This document shows, piece after piece, positions 1 to 5,251 of a stretch of DNA of 5,306 nt. The notes under the pieces were generated by a model that worked only from the letters and a program-made list of their open reading frames with translations, made no database searches and was not told the DNA's origin. The stretch is from JAYXXU01 sp049301135 (GTDB taxonomy: Bacteria > Pseudomonadota > Gammaproteobacteria > Pseudomonadales > Moraxellaceae): the NCBI GenBank assembly GCA_049301135.1, contig JBAQKP010000194.1, forward strand, positions 1-5,306. The letters are read 5' to 3'. Numbering within the stretch: the first letter of the stretch is position 1; each line of letters opens with the position of its first letter. The translations under genes and the position numbers were made by a program.

Positions 1-750
1 CAACAGCCCCGAACAGGCCGCGATATACACAAACAACGCACCCAACAAACACGCGCCCGCCAGTGCTGGCAACATAAAACGCCAATCGCTGAGCAACTGC
101 GCATAGGTTCTCAGCACTGAACCCACGGCAAGCGAACGACGGTTTTCGACTTGCAACGTTTCTTTAAAGCGAAAATGAATCAACAATAAGCAGCCGACGC
201 CAACCCCACTCAACACCCAAAACACCGCTTGCCAACTGGCAAACAATAGCAAGGTCGCGCCCAGCATTGGTGCTAAAATCGGCGCAACGCCCATCACCAT
301 CAGCAGCATCGCATAAGCCTGTGCCGAATCCTGCGGCGACAAGCAATCCCGAATCGCAGAACGAGCCACCACCACGCCAACACATCCGCCGAGCGCTTGT
401 AAGGTACGTGCAAACAGTAACGACGACAGCTCAGTGGACAATGCACACCACACCGATGCCAGTACAAATAGGCTTAAACCAAAATACAGCGGCGGTTTAC
501 GCCCGAACCGATCACTAATCGGACCATAAAATAACTGACCGACCGCTAGACCCAAAAAATATGCCGGTACGCTGTTCGACATCGCCGCCACGCTGACCCC
601 AAACGACGAAGCCATACTCGGCAGCGCAGGCAAATACATATCAATCGACAACGGGCCGAGCGCGGTCAGCAGTCCCAGCAATAAAATCCAAGACAACGCA
701 TACGGACGTGAAGAAGAGGCAGATGGCAAAGCAGACGGTGCGGTAGACAT
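1..750 (-). CDS. Bcr/CflA-family MFS multidrug efflux transporter, C-terminus cut by window edge
   Basis: Inner-membrane proton-driven drug exporter of the major facilitator superfamily. The frame is open from an ATG at 748-750 to base 1 and gives 250 residues, where full family members have about 400, so roughly the last 150 are outside the window. The first helix carries the Bcr/CflA signature LGPLSIDMYLPALP (residues 31-44). MFS motif A is GPISDRFGRKPPL (76-88) in the loop between helices 2 and 3. A motif B-like stretch has R115, Q118 and G121 (114-135), and a motif C-like antiporter stretch is MGVAPILAPMLG (153-164). About seven hydrophobic segments are visible. The Shine-Dalgarno sequence is weak (GAG about 9 nt before the ATG). 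A palindrome lies 24 bp upstream and may be a repressor operator. The family assignment is secure; the substrate (bicyclomycin, chloramphenicol, sulfonamide or other) cannot be read from sequence. Confidence 0.93.
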   Translation of the reverse strand, partial: MSTAPSALPSASSSRPYALSWILLLGLLTALGPLSIDMYLPALPSMASSFGVSVAAMSNSVPAYFLGLAVGQLFYGPISDRFGRKPPLYFGLSLFVLASVWCALSTELSSLLFARTLQALGGCVGVVVARSAIRDCLSPQDSAQAYAMLLMVMGVAPILAPMLGATLLLFASWQAVFWVLSGVGVGCLLLIHFRFKETLQVENRRSLAVGSVLRTYAQLLSDWRFMLPALAGACLLGALFVYIAACSGLL

Positions 751-764
751 GCCGACACTCAAAC

Positions 765-799
765 AAACAAAAAGCTAGTGTACTGATCGGTACACTAGC
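765..799 (-). terminator. Possible rho-independent terminator for the 843-1343 membrane-protein gene
   Basis: On the minus strand the palindrome would fold as a 10-bp stem with a 6-nt loop, followed directly by a T-rich run (five T, then GTTTG). It lies about 44 nt after the stop codon of the upstream minus-strand gene, a normal terminator position. Against it, the stem is only about half G+C, the T tract is interrupted after five, and the loop itself is nearly symmetric, which fits an operator better. Both roles may coexist. Confidence 0.4.
774..799. promoter_or_regulatory. Near-perfect 26-bp palindrome, candidate TetR-type operator for the MFS gene
   Basis: Two 10-bp arms, GCTAGTGTAC (774-783) and GTACACTAGC (790-799), are exact reverse complements. 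Four of the six central bases also pair, leaving only one mismatched pair (784/789). Symmetry through the centre is expected of a dimeric repressor site and is not needed for an RNA hairpin. A modest minus-strand promoter can be drawn through it: TTGCCG (rc of 799-804), a 16-bp spacer, then TACACT (rc of 777-782). This would place the palindrome between -35 and -10 of the transporter gene. TGTAC-N6-GTACA symmetry resembles operators of TetR-family repressors of drug pumps. No regulator gene is visible in the window, so the binder is inferred. See the overlapping terminator entry for the rival reading. Confidence 0.5.
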
Positions 800-842
800 G
801 GCAACTGTTTTTTTGCAAAATTAGACGGCTGTGGTTGATCGC

Positions 843-1343
843 TTAAACCGATTCAACCGGATGGGATTTGCCAGAACGAACCTGTTGACGTTGCAATACC
901 TCACGGGTATGCCGGCGAATCAAGGTTTCGACATTGACCTGCGCCCGATGGCGATGCAAACGTGGCGTTGCCCGCATCACGATACGCACTGCGGCAAAGA
1001 ACGTCACCAAATACACGCTCAGTGCTGCCAGCCAAAATACCTGCACCATCGCACTGGTTTCTGGTGCAAACACAGTCGGAATATGCGGCCAAAGCACCGG
1101 CCAAATCATCACAAATGCCACCACCGACGCAGCACGGCCATACAACTTCACCAGTGGCCACGCAAACAGCGCCGCATGACCCAGCGCCACCAGCAGCATC
1201 AGTAGCCAAACTTGCGCCTGTAAGCCCTGTTGCAACATCATCGTTTCGACTGGCGCAATTGCTGACGAATACACCCACAGCCCTAACCACGCCACCAGCG
1301 GCAGCAGTAACCATCCCATTGCAATCTGTATCGTCTTTGACAT
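843..1343 (-). CDS. Small hypothetical inner-membrane protein with four predicted helices
   Basis: I do not recognise a family for this 166-residue protein. Hydrophobic segments fall at about 8-28, 44-66, 71-92 and 97-122, and they are rich in Trp, Leu, Ala and Val. They are followed by a strongly basic, soluble C-terminal tail (123-166, many Arg, His and Gln), which by the positive-inside rule should face the cytoplasm. The start is supported by GAGGGA 7 nt before the ATG. The gene ends 93 bp before the transporter gene on the same strand, and a possible terminator lies between them. It is divergent from nadD across about 140 bp. A minus-strand -10-like TATAGT (rc of 1379-1384) lies 35 nt upstream of the start and next to an inverted repeat. 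An overlapping 188-codon frame on the same strand is Cys/Gly-rich and looks like a shadow. Function is unknown. Confidence 0.7.
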   Translation of the reverse strand: MSKTIQIAMGWLLLPLVAWLGLWVYSSAIAPVETMMLQQGLQAQVWLLMLLVALGHAALFAWPLVKLYGRAASVVAFVMIWPVLWPHIPTVFAPETSAMVQVFWLAALSVYLVTFFAAVRIVMRATPRLHRHRAQVNVETLIRRHTREVLQRQQVRSGKSHPVESV

Positions 1344-1385
1344 CGCAGTATCCCTCGTGGTTTATCGCATCGAGTGTGACTATAT

Positions 1386-1410
1386 TTTGTACTGCACACT
1401 GTAGTACAAA
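1386..1410. promoter_or_regulatory. Inverted repeat in the divergent promoter region, candidate operator
   Basis: Eight-base arms TTTGTACT (1386-1393) and AGTACAAA (1403-1410) flank a 9-bp centre; two further inner pairs also match (1395/1401 and 1396/1400). It lies between the divergent membrane-protein gene (start 1343) and nadD (start 1484). On the minus strand it covers the -35/spacer region upstream of a TATAGT box (rc of 1379-1384), where a repressor would act. The GTAC core is shared with the palindrome at 774-799, but its distance from the centre differs, so one common regulator is not established. No T run follows the repeat on either strand, so a terminator is unlikely. I see no convincing consensus promoter for nadD in 1411-1470. 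Confidence 0.45.
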
Positions 1411-1483
1411 TGCCGTAATCCTGTGCGAAATACTGTGAACAAAGGTTAGACTATTACAAAACACCACACGGCCTGAGGATCAA

Positions 1484-2134
1484 ATGCCTTTTGTACCGCC
1501 ACTCCCGCCACTGGTCTTGATCGGCGGCTCATTTGATCCGGTGCATGCTGGACACCTGTGGATGGCTGAACGGCTGGCACAGCAGCAGCCCAACGCACGC
1601 ATTGAGTTTTTACCGACGGCTGGCAATCCATTTAAATCAACCCAGACCGACCCCAAGCACCGCCTTGCCATGCTGCGTCATGCCCTGCGTGATCGGCCTT
1701 TTAGTATTAATTGCCACGAGATTTTTGCGACCCCACCGACCTATACACTCGATACCTTGAGCGCGATTCGGCAGCAGATCGGCCAGCAGCGGCCACTGAT
1801 TTTTGTGCTGGGACAAGACAGCTTGGCCAGCCTGCCACACTGGAAAGGCGGGTTGGCGTTGCTGCAACTGTGTCATCTGTGGGTGTTTGCTCGTCCCGAG
1901 CACAACAGTGATGGGCTACCCGATTGGACACAGGCGTATCTCAGCGCACAACCGGACGGCTTACAACAGCAAGCCAGTGGCCTGATTTATCTTGATCCTC
2001 GCGCTCCACCACTGATCAGCAGCAGCCAAATCCGCCAAAATATCCATCTGCATCGCCCCCTCGTACCAAAACGCATTTGGACGTATAATCAACAGGCACA
2101 CTTATACGGATTTTCCAAACCTGATGACTTCTGA
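1484..2134 (+). CDS. nadD: Nicotinate-nucleotide adenylyltransferase (NadD)
   Basis: Cytosolic enzyme that transfers AMP from ATP to nicotinate mononucleotide, giving deamido-NAD, the penultimate step of NAD biosynthesis. The 216-residue length is normal for the family. The nucleotidyltransferase signature GGSFDPVHAGH is at residues 14-24, with the catalytic H21-x-G-H24. Other family landmarks are PTAGNPFK (44-51), TYTLDTL (86-92), FVLGQDSLASLPHWK (107-121), and the C-terminal ATP-binding ISSSQIR (178-184). The start has TGAGGA 4 nt upstream. The Pro-rich N-terminus (residues 2-9) is slightly longer than minimal homologues. The stop overlaps the start of rsfS by 11 bp, so the two are probably translationally coupled. 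In many gammaproteobacteria holA precedes nadD; here a divergent membrane-protein gene takes that place, so nadD appears to be first in its operon. Confidence 0.97.
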   Translation: MPFVPPLPPLVLIGGSFDPVHAGHLWMAERLAQQQPNARIEFLPTAGNPFKSTQTDPKHRLAMLRHALRDRPFSINCHEIFATPPTYTLDTLSAIRQQIGQQRPLIFVLGQDSLASLPHWKGGLALLQLCHLWVFARPEHNSDGLPDWTQAYLSAQPDGLQQQASGLIYLDPRAPPLISSSQIRQNIHLHRPLVPKRIWTYNQQAHLYGFSKPDDF

Positions 2135-2591
2135 CACCCCGATTCACACGAATCCAACCACGCCGGCCAACAGCCTAGCCAATAATGGCCTAGGCCAACG
2201 CACCGAACCGGCCAATCTAGTAGGCGATGTTCAAGCCTGCCTTGCTGTGGTTCGCGCCGCCCTTGAAGATGTCAAAGCCAAAGATATCGTCGAACTCGAT
2301 GTACGCGGCATTACTGACATTGCCGAATACATGGTGATCGCCAGCGGCACATCAAGCCGTCACGTCAACGCACTGGCCAGCAACGTCAGCGAAGAAGCCA
2401 AAAAAGCCGGTTTCCGCCCGCTTGGCACCGAAGGTCAACAAGACTCTGAATGGGTATTGCTCGATCTAGGTTATGTGATCGTGCATGTGATGATGCCAGC
2501 GACCCGCAATCTGTATGATCTGGAAAGCCTGTGGCGCGTGACGCCAGACGGCAAAAAACCAAAATCGCCAGAACGTCCTGCGGCTGAGTAA
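2124..2591 (+). CDS. rsfS: Ribosomal silencing factor RsfS (Iojap/YbeB family)
   Basis: RsfS binds ribosomal protein uL14 on the large subunit and blocks subunit joining, lowering translation in stationary phase or starvation. The conserved domain covers about residues 36-140: KAKDIVELDVRG (51-62), EYMVIASGTSSRHVNALA (68-85), then from G101 the GTEGQQDSEWVLLDLGYVIV block and the MPATRNLYDLESLW block (124-137). The protein has 155 residues against roughly 105-130 in many homologues. The excess is an N-terminal extension of about 35 residues rich in Asn, Thr and Pro, plus a short Lys/Pro tail. No better internal ATG precedes the domain, so the extension is kept. The start lies inside the nadD 3' end without a clear Shine-Dalgarno sequence, consistent with coupling to nadD. 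Confidence 0.95.
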   Translation: MTSDTPIHTNPTTPANSLANNGLGQRTEPANLVGDVQACLAVVRAALEDVKAKDIVELDVRGITDIAEYMVIASGTSSRHVNALASNVSEEAKKAGFRPLGTEGQQDSEWVLLDLGYVIVHVMMPATRNLYDLESLWRVTPDGKKPKSPERPAAE

Positions 2592-2631
2592 GCGACAGTA
2601 TTGATGAAGCAAGAGCGATGAAGCTAGACCT

Positions 2632-3111
2632 ATGAAACTACGCCTGCTTGCGGTCGGCCAAAAAATGCCAGATTGGGTTCAGTCTGGTTATGACGACTAC
2701 GCCAAACGCCTTCAGCCATTACTGCCGGTACAACTTGTGCCTTTGGCGATGGCCAAACGCGGTAAAAACGATTCGGCCAGCGATATTCATAAATATTGCC
2801 AGCAGGAAGGTCAGACGATTTTGACGGCGCGGCAACCGCGTGAACGGCTGATTGCGCTGGAGGTCGGTGGGCGTAATCTGTCGACCGAAAAACTAGCGGA
2901 TACGCTGAAGTTGTGGATGCAGGATGGTCAGGATGTGGCGCTGGCGATTGGCGGGCCCGATGGTCTATCGAATGAGGTGCGCCAGCAGGCGGAGTGGCAT
3001 TGGTCGTTGTCACCGCTGACCTTGCCGCATCCGATTGTGCGGATTATTGTGATTGAGCAGATTTATCGGGCGATGAGCCTGATCAATGGGCATCCGTATC
3101 ATCGCGCCTAA
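2632..3111 (+). CDS. rlmH: 23S rRNA (pseudouridine-1915-N3)-methyltransferase RlmH
   Basis: SPOUT-class, trefoil-knotted homodimeric methyltransferase that uses S-adenosylmethionine to methylate pseudouridine 1915 in helix 69 of 23S rRNA on assembled ribosomes. The length of 159 residues is typical (about 155). Visible signatures are LIALEVGGRNLSTEKLA (73-89), the AIGGPDGLS knot loop (105-113), LSPLTLPHPIVRI (126-138), EQIYRAMS (142-149) and the C-terminal HPYHRA. It follows rsfS after 40 bp. The Shine-Dalgarno sequence is poor, and the two upstream ATGs at 2604 and 2618 run into stops within six codons. The final Ala codon and stop plus the next base (GCC TAA C, 3106-3112) spell a perfect integron core heptamer, 32 bp from the core of the terminal attC. 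In related genomes mrdA often follows rlmH; here a cassette array on the opposite strand does. Confidence 0.97.
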   Translation: MKLRLLAVGQKMPDWVQSGYDDYAKRLQPLLPVQLVPLAMAKRGKNDSASDIHKYCQQEGQTILTARQPRERLIALEVGGRNLSTEKLADTLKLWMQDGQDVALAIGGPDGLSNEVRQQAEWHWSLSPLTLPHPIVRIIVIEQIYRAMSLINGHPYHRA

Positions 3112-3112
3112 C
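3106..3112 (-). other. Integron core-site heptamer at the rlmH stop codon
   Basis: The plus-strand GCCTAAC is GTTAGGC on the minus strand, an exact GTTRRRY core in the same orientation as the three attC sites. It overlaps the last codon and stop of rlmH. It is a direct repeat of the terminal attC core at 3138-3144, with 25 bp between them that include a weak CACAC/GTGTG inverted repeat (3112-3116, 3133-3137). It could be a secondary integration target or chance: GCC TAA is an ordinary Ala-stop ending. No attI- or attC-like arms are visible beside it. Confidence 0.35.
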
Positions 3113-3137
3113 ACACTGAATAGTTTATCTCTGTGTG

Positions 3138-3249
3138 GCCTAACGCCTGAGTTAAGCCGACTTGCGTAGTGGAGGCAAAAGCGTGGCAAGCTTTTTCTGC
3201 CAGGCATTTGCTGTAACGAAGCAAGTTCGGCTTGAACGAATTGTTAGGC
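3138..3249 (-). other. attC: attC recombination site 1 (ABM cassette), terminal site of the array
   Basis: Length 112 bp. On the minus strand R'' is GCCTAAC (3249-3243) and R' is GTTAGGC (3144-3138). The inner arms are TTCAAGCCG and CGGCTTAA; the extra C in the left arm is the extrahelical base that marks the recombined bottom strand and fixes orientation. A second stem, AACTTGC with GCAAGT, leads into a long imperfect terminal hairpin (a GGCA...AAGC arm opposite GCTTTTGCC), which explains the large size. Imperfect pairing is normal because attC is recognised as folded single-stranded DNA by the integrase. Confidence 0.95.
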
Positions 3250-3255
3250 TTCTTG

Positions 3256-3558
3256 CTAGCCGGGTAGCTTCGCCGCAAGTACATCAACGTTTTCGATGGA
3301 CGGAGGCTCAGAAAACAACTCACCTGCCTTTGCCATTAACGCTGCTGCAACCTTGCCAGAGAGATGGGCTTGCCGACCCGCTTCATCCGGGAAAGCATCA
3401 AAGATTCCGAAAGTGCTTGGTCCAAGGCGAATGCCAAACCAAGCAGTGGTGGCAGGCTCCTCATTGACGATGGGAAGGCCGCTCATAAGAAAGCTCTCAA
3501 CCTCTTTCTCTTTTCCGGGTTTCGCCTCAAGGCGAACGAACAAGGCTACTTTGACCAT
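3256..3558 (-). CDS. ABM-fold (YgiN-like) putative monooxygenase, cassette gene
   Basis: A 100-residue soluble protein that fits the antibiotic-biosynthesis-monooxygenase (ABM) superfamily, a small ferredoxin-like dimeric fold. It opens with VKVALFVRLEAKPGKEKEVESFL (residues 2-24), has a central TTAWFGIRLGPSTFGIFDAF stretch (37-56), and ends with a helix, DEAGRQAHLSGKVAAALM (58-75), and a final VDVLAAKLP strand. Family members include quinol monooxygenases and proteins of unknown substrate; no cofactor is needed in characterised ones. Translation starts at an ATG with AGGAGA 6 nt upstream; an ATG 5 nt earlier is in another frame. The stop is 6 bp before attC1. The leader from the cassette start is about 60 nt and shows no clear promoter. 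The family is fairly sure; substrate and benefit are unknown. Confidence 0.88.
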   Translation of the reverse strand: MVKVALFVRLEAKPGKEKEVESFLMSGLPIVNEEPATTAWFGIRLGPSTFGIFDAFPDEAGRQAHLSGKVAAALMAKAGELFSEPPSIENVDVLAAKLPG

Positions 3559-3611
3559 AACATGTCTCCTGTTGTTAAAACGACATCACAATACGCGATG
3601 TTCTCTTGTAA

Positions 3612-3683
3612 ACCTAACGACTAAGCTCACCGGCGCCAATGGAGCGCAGCGGAATTGCCGTCCGGTGCAGCGCCTTGTTATGC
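3612..3683 (-). other. attC: attC recombination site 2 (solute-binding-protein cassette)
   Basis: Length 72 bp. On the minus strand R'' is GCATAAC (3683-3677) and R' is GTTAGGT (3618-3612). The inner arms are GCTGCACCGG and CCGGTGAGC; the left arm has one extra G, the extrahelical base, giving the same orientation as site 1. The central part contains CAAT/ATTG pairing and a G+C-rich loop. It lies 31 bp after the stop of the solute-binding-protein gene. Confidence 0.95.
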
Positions 3684-3714
3684 ATCGGATTATGGGGCAA
3701 CTAATAAATAGCGA

Positions 3715-4512
3715 TTATCTCCGCCACCCTTCGGTGGCCATTATCTTTTGCGCTTCTTCGGTAACCAGAAAGTCTAGGAACATCTGCGCCTCACGGTCTG
3801 CGTCAGGTGAGATGACTACATTGACATCTCGCCAGATCGTTCGGCCTTCATCTAAGCGAACAAGCTCCAATACATCGGGGTGCGTGATTGGCCAGTTCGG
3901 CCAGGTAATCCAGGCATCAGCGTCCAGCTCCTTGAACGCATTGAAGCTGGCGCCAGAGCCGAGCGAGTACGACACGATATTCTTCCGAAACTGCGCGACG
4001 TCATTCAGCGAGCCCATGCGTCCGGCGACGTCTTCCCATGTTCCAGTTCCGGAGGTGTTGTAGATGCCCTTGCCCTCCGTAACGACGATTTTCATTCCTT
4101 CCACTAGAAGCGCGTCAAAGCCCTGAATATTCTTTGGGTTGCCGGCCTTAACGGCTATAACGGTGGGCCTGATATAGATCGGCTCGACCTTGCTGGGGTC
4201 GAAGGTCTTGTAGGTTAGCAGGAATGCCGTCATCGACTGCTCCGAAGTACCCCAAAGTATATCGGCATCTGCCTGCGCATCAGCAGACCATCTGCTTTCA
4301 GGCCCGGCGATAATTTCCACTTTGGTACCCGAACGGTTTTCCCAGACCTCAGCGACTTTTTTGAAGGCGGTATTCGGCCCCCCAGCACCATACAGTTTGA
4401 CGACACCATCCTTCGGCTCGTGCTCGATTGATGGGTCATAAAGTGATGCCTGAGCGAATGACGGAACAACTGCTGCTGCACAAAAGAGTGCTATGACGGT
4501 AACTATTTTCAT
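3715..4512 (-). CDS. Exported ModA-like periplasmic solute-binding protein, cassette gene
   Basis: A 265-residue protein with a Sec signal peptide: MK start, hydrophobic core to about residue 18, likely cleavage after SFAQA (residue 22). The mature part looks like a type II periplasmic binding protein of the molybdate/anion (ModA-like) group: VKLYGAGGPNTAFKKVAEVW (38-57), GTKVEIIAGPESRW (62-75), DADILWGTSEQS (82-93), a hinge-like IRPTVIAVKAGNPKNI (114-129), STGTG-like SGTGTWEDV (154-162), and a C-terminal EEAQKIM helix. AGRNT-type anion contacts could come from G44/N47, G70/S73 and S90, but this is inference. AGGAGA lies 6 nt before the ATG. The gene appears complete and ends in GWRR. No permease or ATPase gene accompanies it, so it would have to borrow a host transporter or act as a binding or scavenging protein alone. 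The ligand is unknown. Confidence 0.87.
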   Translation of the reverse strand: MKIVTVIALFCAAAVVPSFAQASLYDPSIEHEPKDGVVKLYGAGGPNTAFKKVAEVWENRSGTKVEIIAGPESRWSADAQADADILWGTSEQSMTAFLLTYKTFDPSKVEPIYIRPTVIAVKAGNPKNIQGFDALLVEGMKIVVTEGKGIYNTSGTGTWEDVAGRMGSLNDVAQFRKNIVSYSLGSGASFNAFKELDADAWITWPNWPITHPDVLELVRLDEGRTIWRDVNVVISPDADREAQMFLDFLVTEEAQKIMATEGWRR

Positions 4513-4555
4513 TTTCTATCTCCTAATTTGAATGAGATTGTAACTTGGCTGTGAG

Positions 4556-4622
4556 GCATAACGCCCAGGTTAACCGGCAAAAATGCGAAGCATTTTTGTC
4601 CGCGTTGAACCTACAGTTAGGC
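4556..4622 (-). other. attC: attC recombination site 3 (membrane-protein cassette)
   Basis: Length 67 bp. On the minus strand R'' is GCCTAAC (4622-4616) and R' is GTTATGC (4562-4556). The inner arms are GGTTCAAC and GGTTAACC, with an extra C in the left arm as the extrahelical base. The apex is a perfect hairpin, CAAAAATGC and GCATTTTTG around a TTC loop. This is the most compact and most canonical of the three sites. It sits 30 bp after the membrane-protein stop and 43 bp before the solute-binding-protein start. Confidence 0.96.
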
Positions 4623-4652
4623 TGGTGACAGGTGCGGCAGCCGTTGTGTTAC

Positions 4653-5234
4653 TCATAGTCTTGCATCTTCTGCTTGCAGCCACGCGGATTTTGGTGCGTA
4701 GCTCCATTGCGGTGTGAGCAACACCATGAGAAGTGAGGCAAAGGCAAGGAGGATGGCTATATACATAAACACTGGCGCTTCCGAGAAACGCTGTGGAAAG
4801 ATGGTCTTAGCTGCGCCAAGACCGATGGCATTTCCGGCAGCAACAAGCAAAACAACGGAGTAGTCATGAAACCGCCGTGCTTTGTTTGCGCCTAATGACC
4901 ATTTGGGATCCGTGTTGTAGCTCGGAAGGTGATCATTGGCATCCCCCAGCCGCTCCAGATCGGATAGGAATACTCTTAGATTCGTGATCGCTCTTTCGGC
5001 TTTGTAGTTCAAGAAGGCAAAGCTTATGGAGGCCACAGGAAAACCAAGTGCAAGCCATTCCACAGGAGCCGGAGACGCGTTGTTATTAGGTCTGAGCGCA
5101 ACGGTAGCGGCAAGCAGGCTAACCACAATGCTGACGTACAAGGCCAACGCTTGCTGTCGCTGGGCAATACGAGCATTGACCTCATTGGATGCTGCTATGA
5201 AGCGGTAGTTGGCGTCGACGATCATGCTGGGCAT
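4653..5234 (-). CDS. Unknown four-helix membrane protein, cassette gene
   Basis: I cannot place this 193-residue protein in a named family. It starts with a polar, probably amphipathic helix, NYRFIAASNEVNARIAQRQQ (residues 9-28), leading straight into helix 1 (about 31-47). Helix 2 is at about 59-76. A charged cytoplasmic-type loop of about 50 residues follows (K78 to H123, with ERAITNLRVFLSDLERL). Helices 3 and 4 are at about 126-144 and 155-174, and a short polar tail ends the protein. The two helical hairpins with an amphipathic N-terminus are loosely like SLATT-type membrane effectors, but I see no diagnostic motif, so this is only a lead. The ATG at 5234 lies 17 nt after the upstream core site; the Shine-Dalgarno sequence is weak (TGAGAA). 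An alternative ATG is at 5225. The reading frame is intact. Confidence 0.78.
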   Translation of the reverse strand: MPSMIVDANYRFIAASNEVNARIAQRQQALALYVSIVVSLLAATVALRPNNNASPAPVEWLALGFPVASISFAFLNYKAERAITNLRVFLSDLERLGDANDHLPSYNTDPKWSLGANKARRFHDYSVVLLVAAGNAIGLGAAKTIFPQRFSEAPVFMYIAILLAFASLLMVLLTPQWSYAPKSAWLQAEDARL

Positions 5235-5251
5235 AGTTGTATTCTCAGTTG

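Noticed and set aside
831..1438. Plus-strand frames at 831-1205, 934-1179 and 962-1438
   Set aside because: They are antisense to the membrane-protein gene and rich in His, Gln, Thr and Pro, as expected from reading its complement; no motif was seen.
901..1467. Minus-strand 188-codon frame overlapping the 843-1343 gene
   Set aside because: The product is Cys/Gly/Asp-rich without coherent membrane or fold signals, and no ribosome binding site was seen. The overlapping 166-residue frame gives clean hydrophobic helices and has GAGGGA at 7 nt.
2603..2624. Repeated GATGAAGC octamers between rsfS and rlmH as tiny ORFs or a regulatory repeat
   Set aside because: The two ATGs run into stops within six codons, and two short copies are not enough to claim regulation.
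2630..3013. Minus-strand 127-codon frame inside rlmH
   Set aside because: It is a shadow of the well-supported rlmH gene; its Pro/Ala/His-rich composition has no family resemblance.
3112..3137. CACAC...GTGTG inverted repeat after rlmH as a terminator
   Set aside because: The stem is only 5 bp with a 16-nt loop and has no T run; too weak to call a terminator.
3138..3249. Long hairpin after rlmH as a rho-independent terminator or small RNA
   Set aside because: The paired arms, R''/R' heptamers and extrahelical base match an attC site, and two more sites of the same type follow at cassette spacing.
3296..4063. Plus-strand open frame of 255 codons through the cassette region
   Set aside because: It runs antisense across the ABM gene, attC2 and the end of the solute-binding-protein gene. 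Its translation has no recognisable domain, whereas both minus-strand genes have family motifs and AGGAGA ribosome binding sites.
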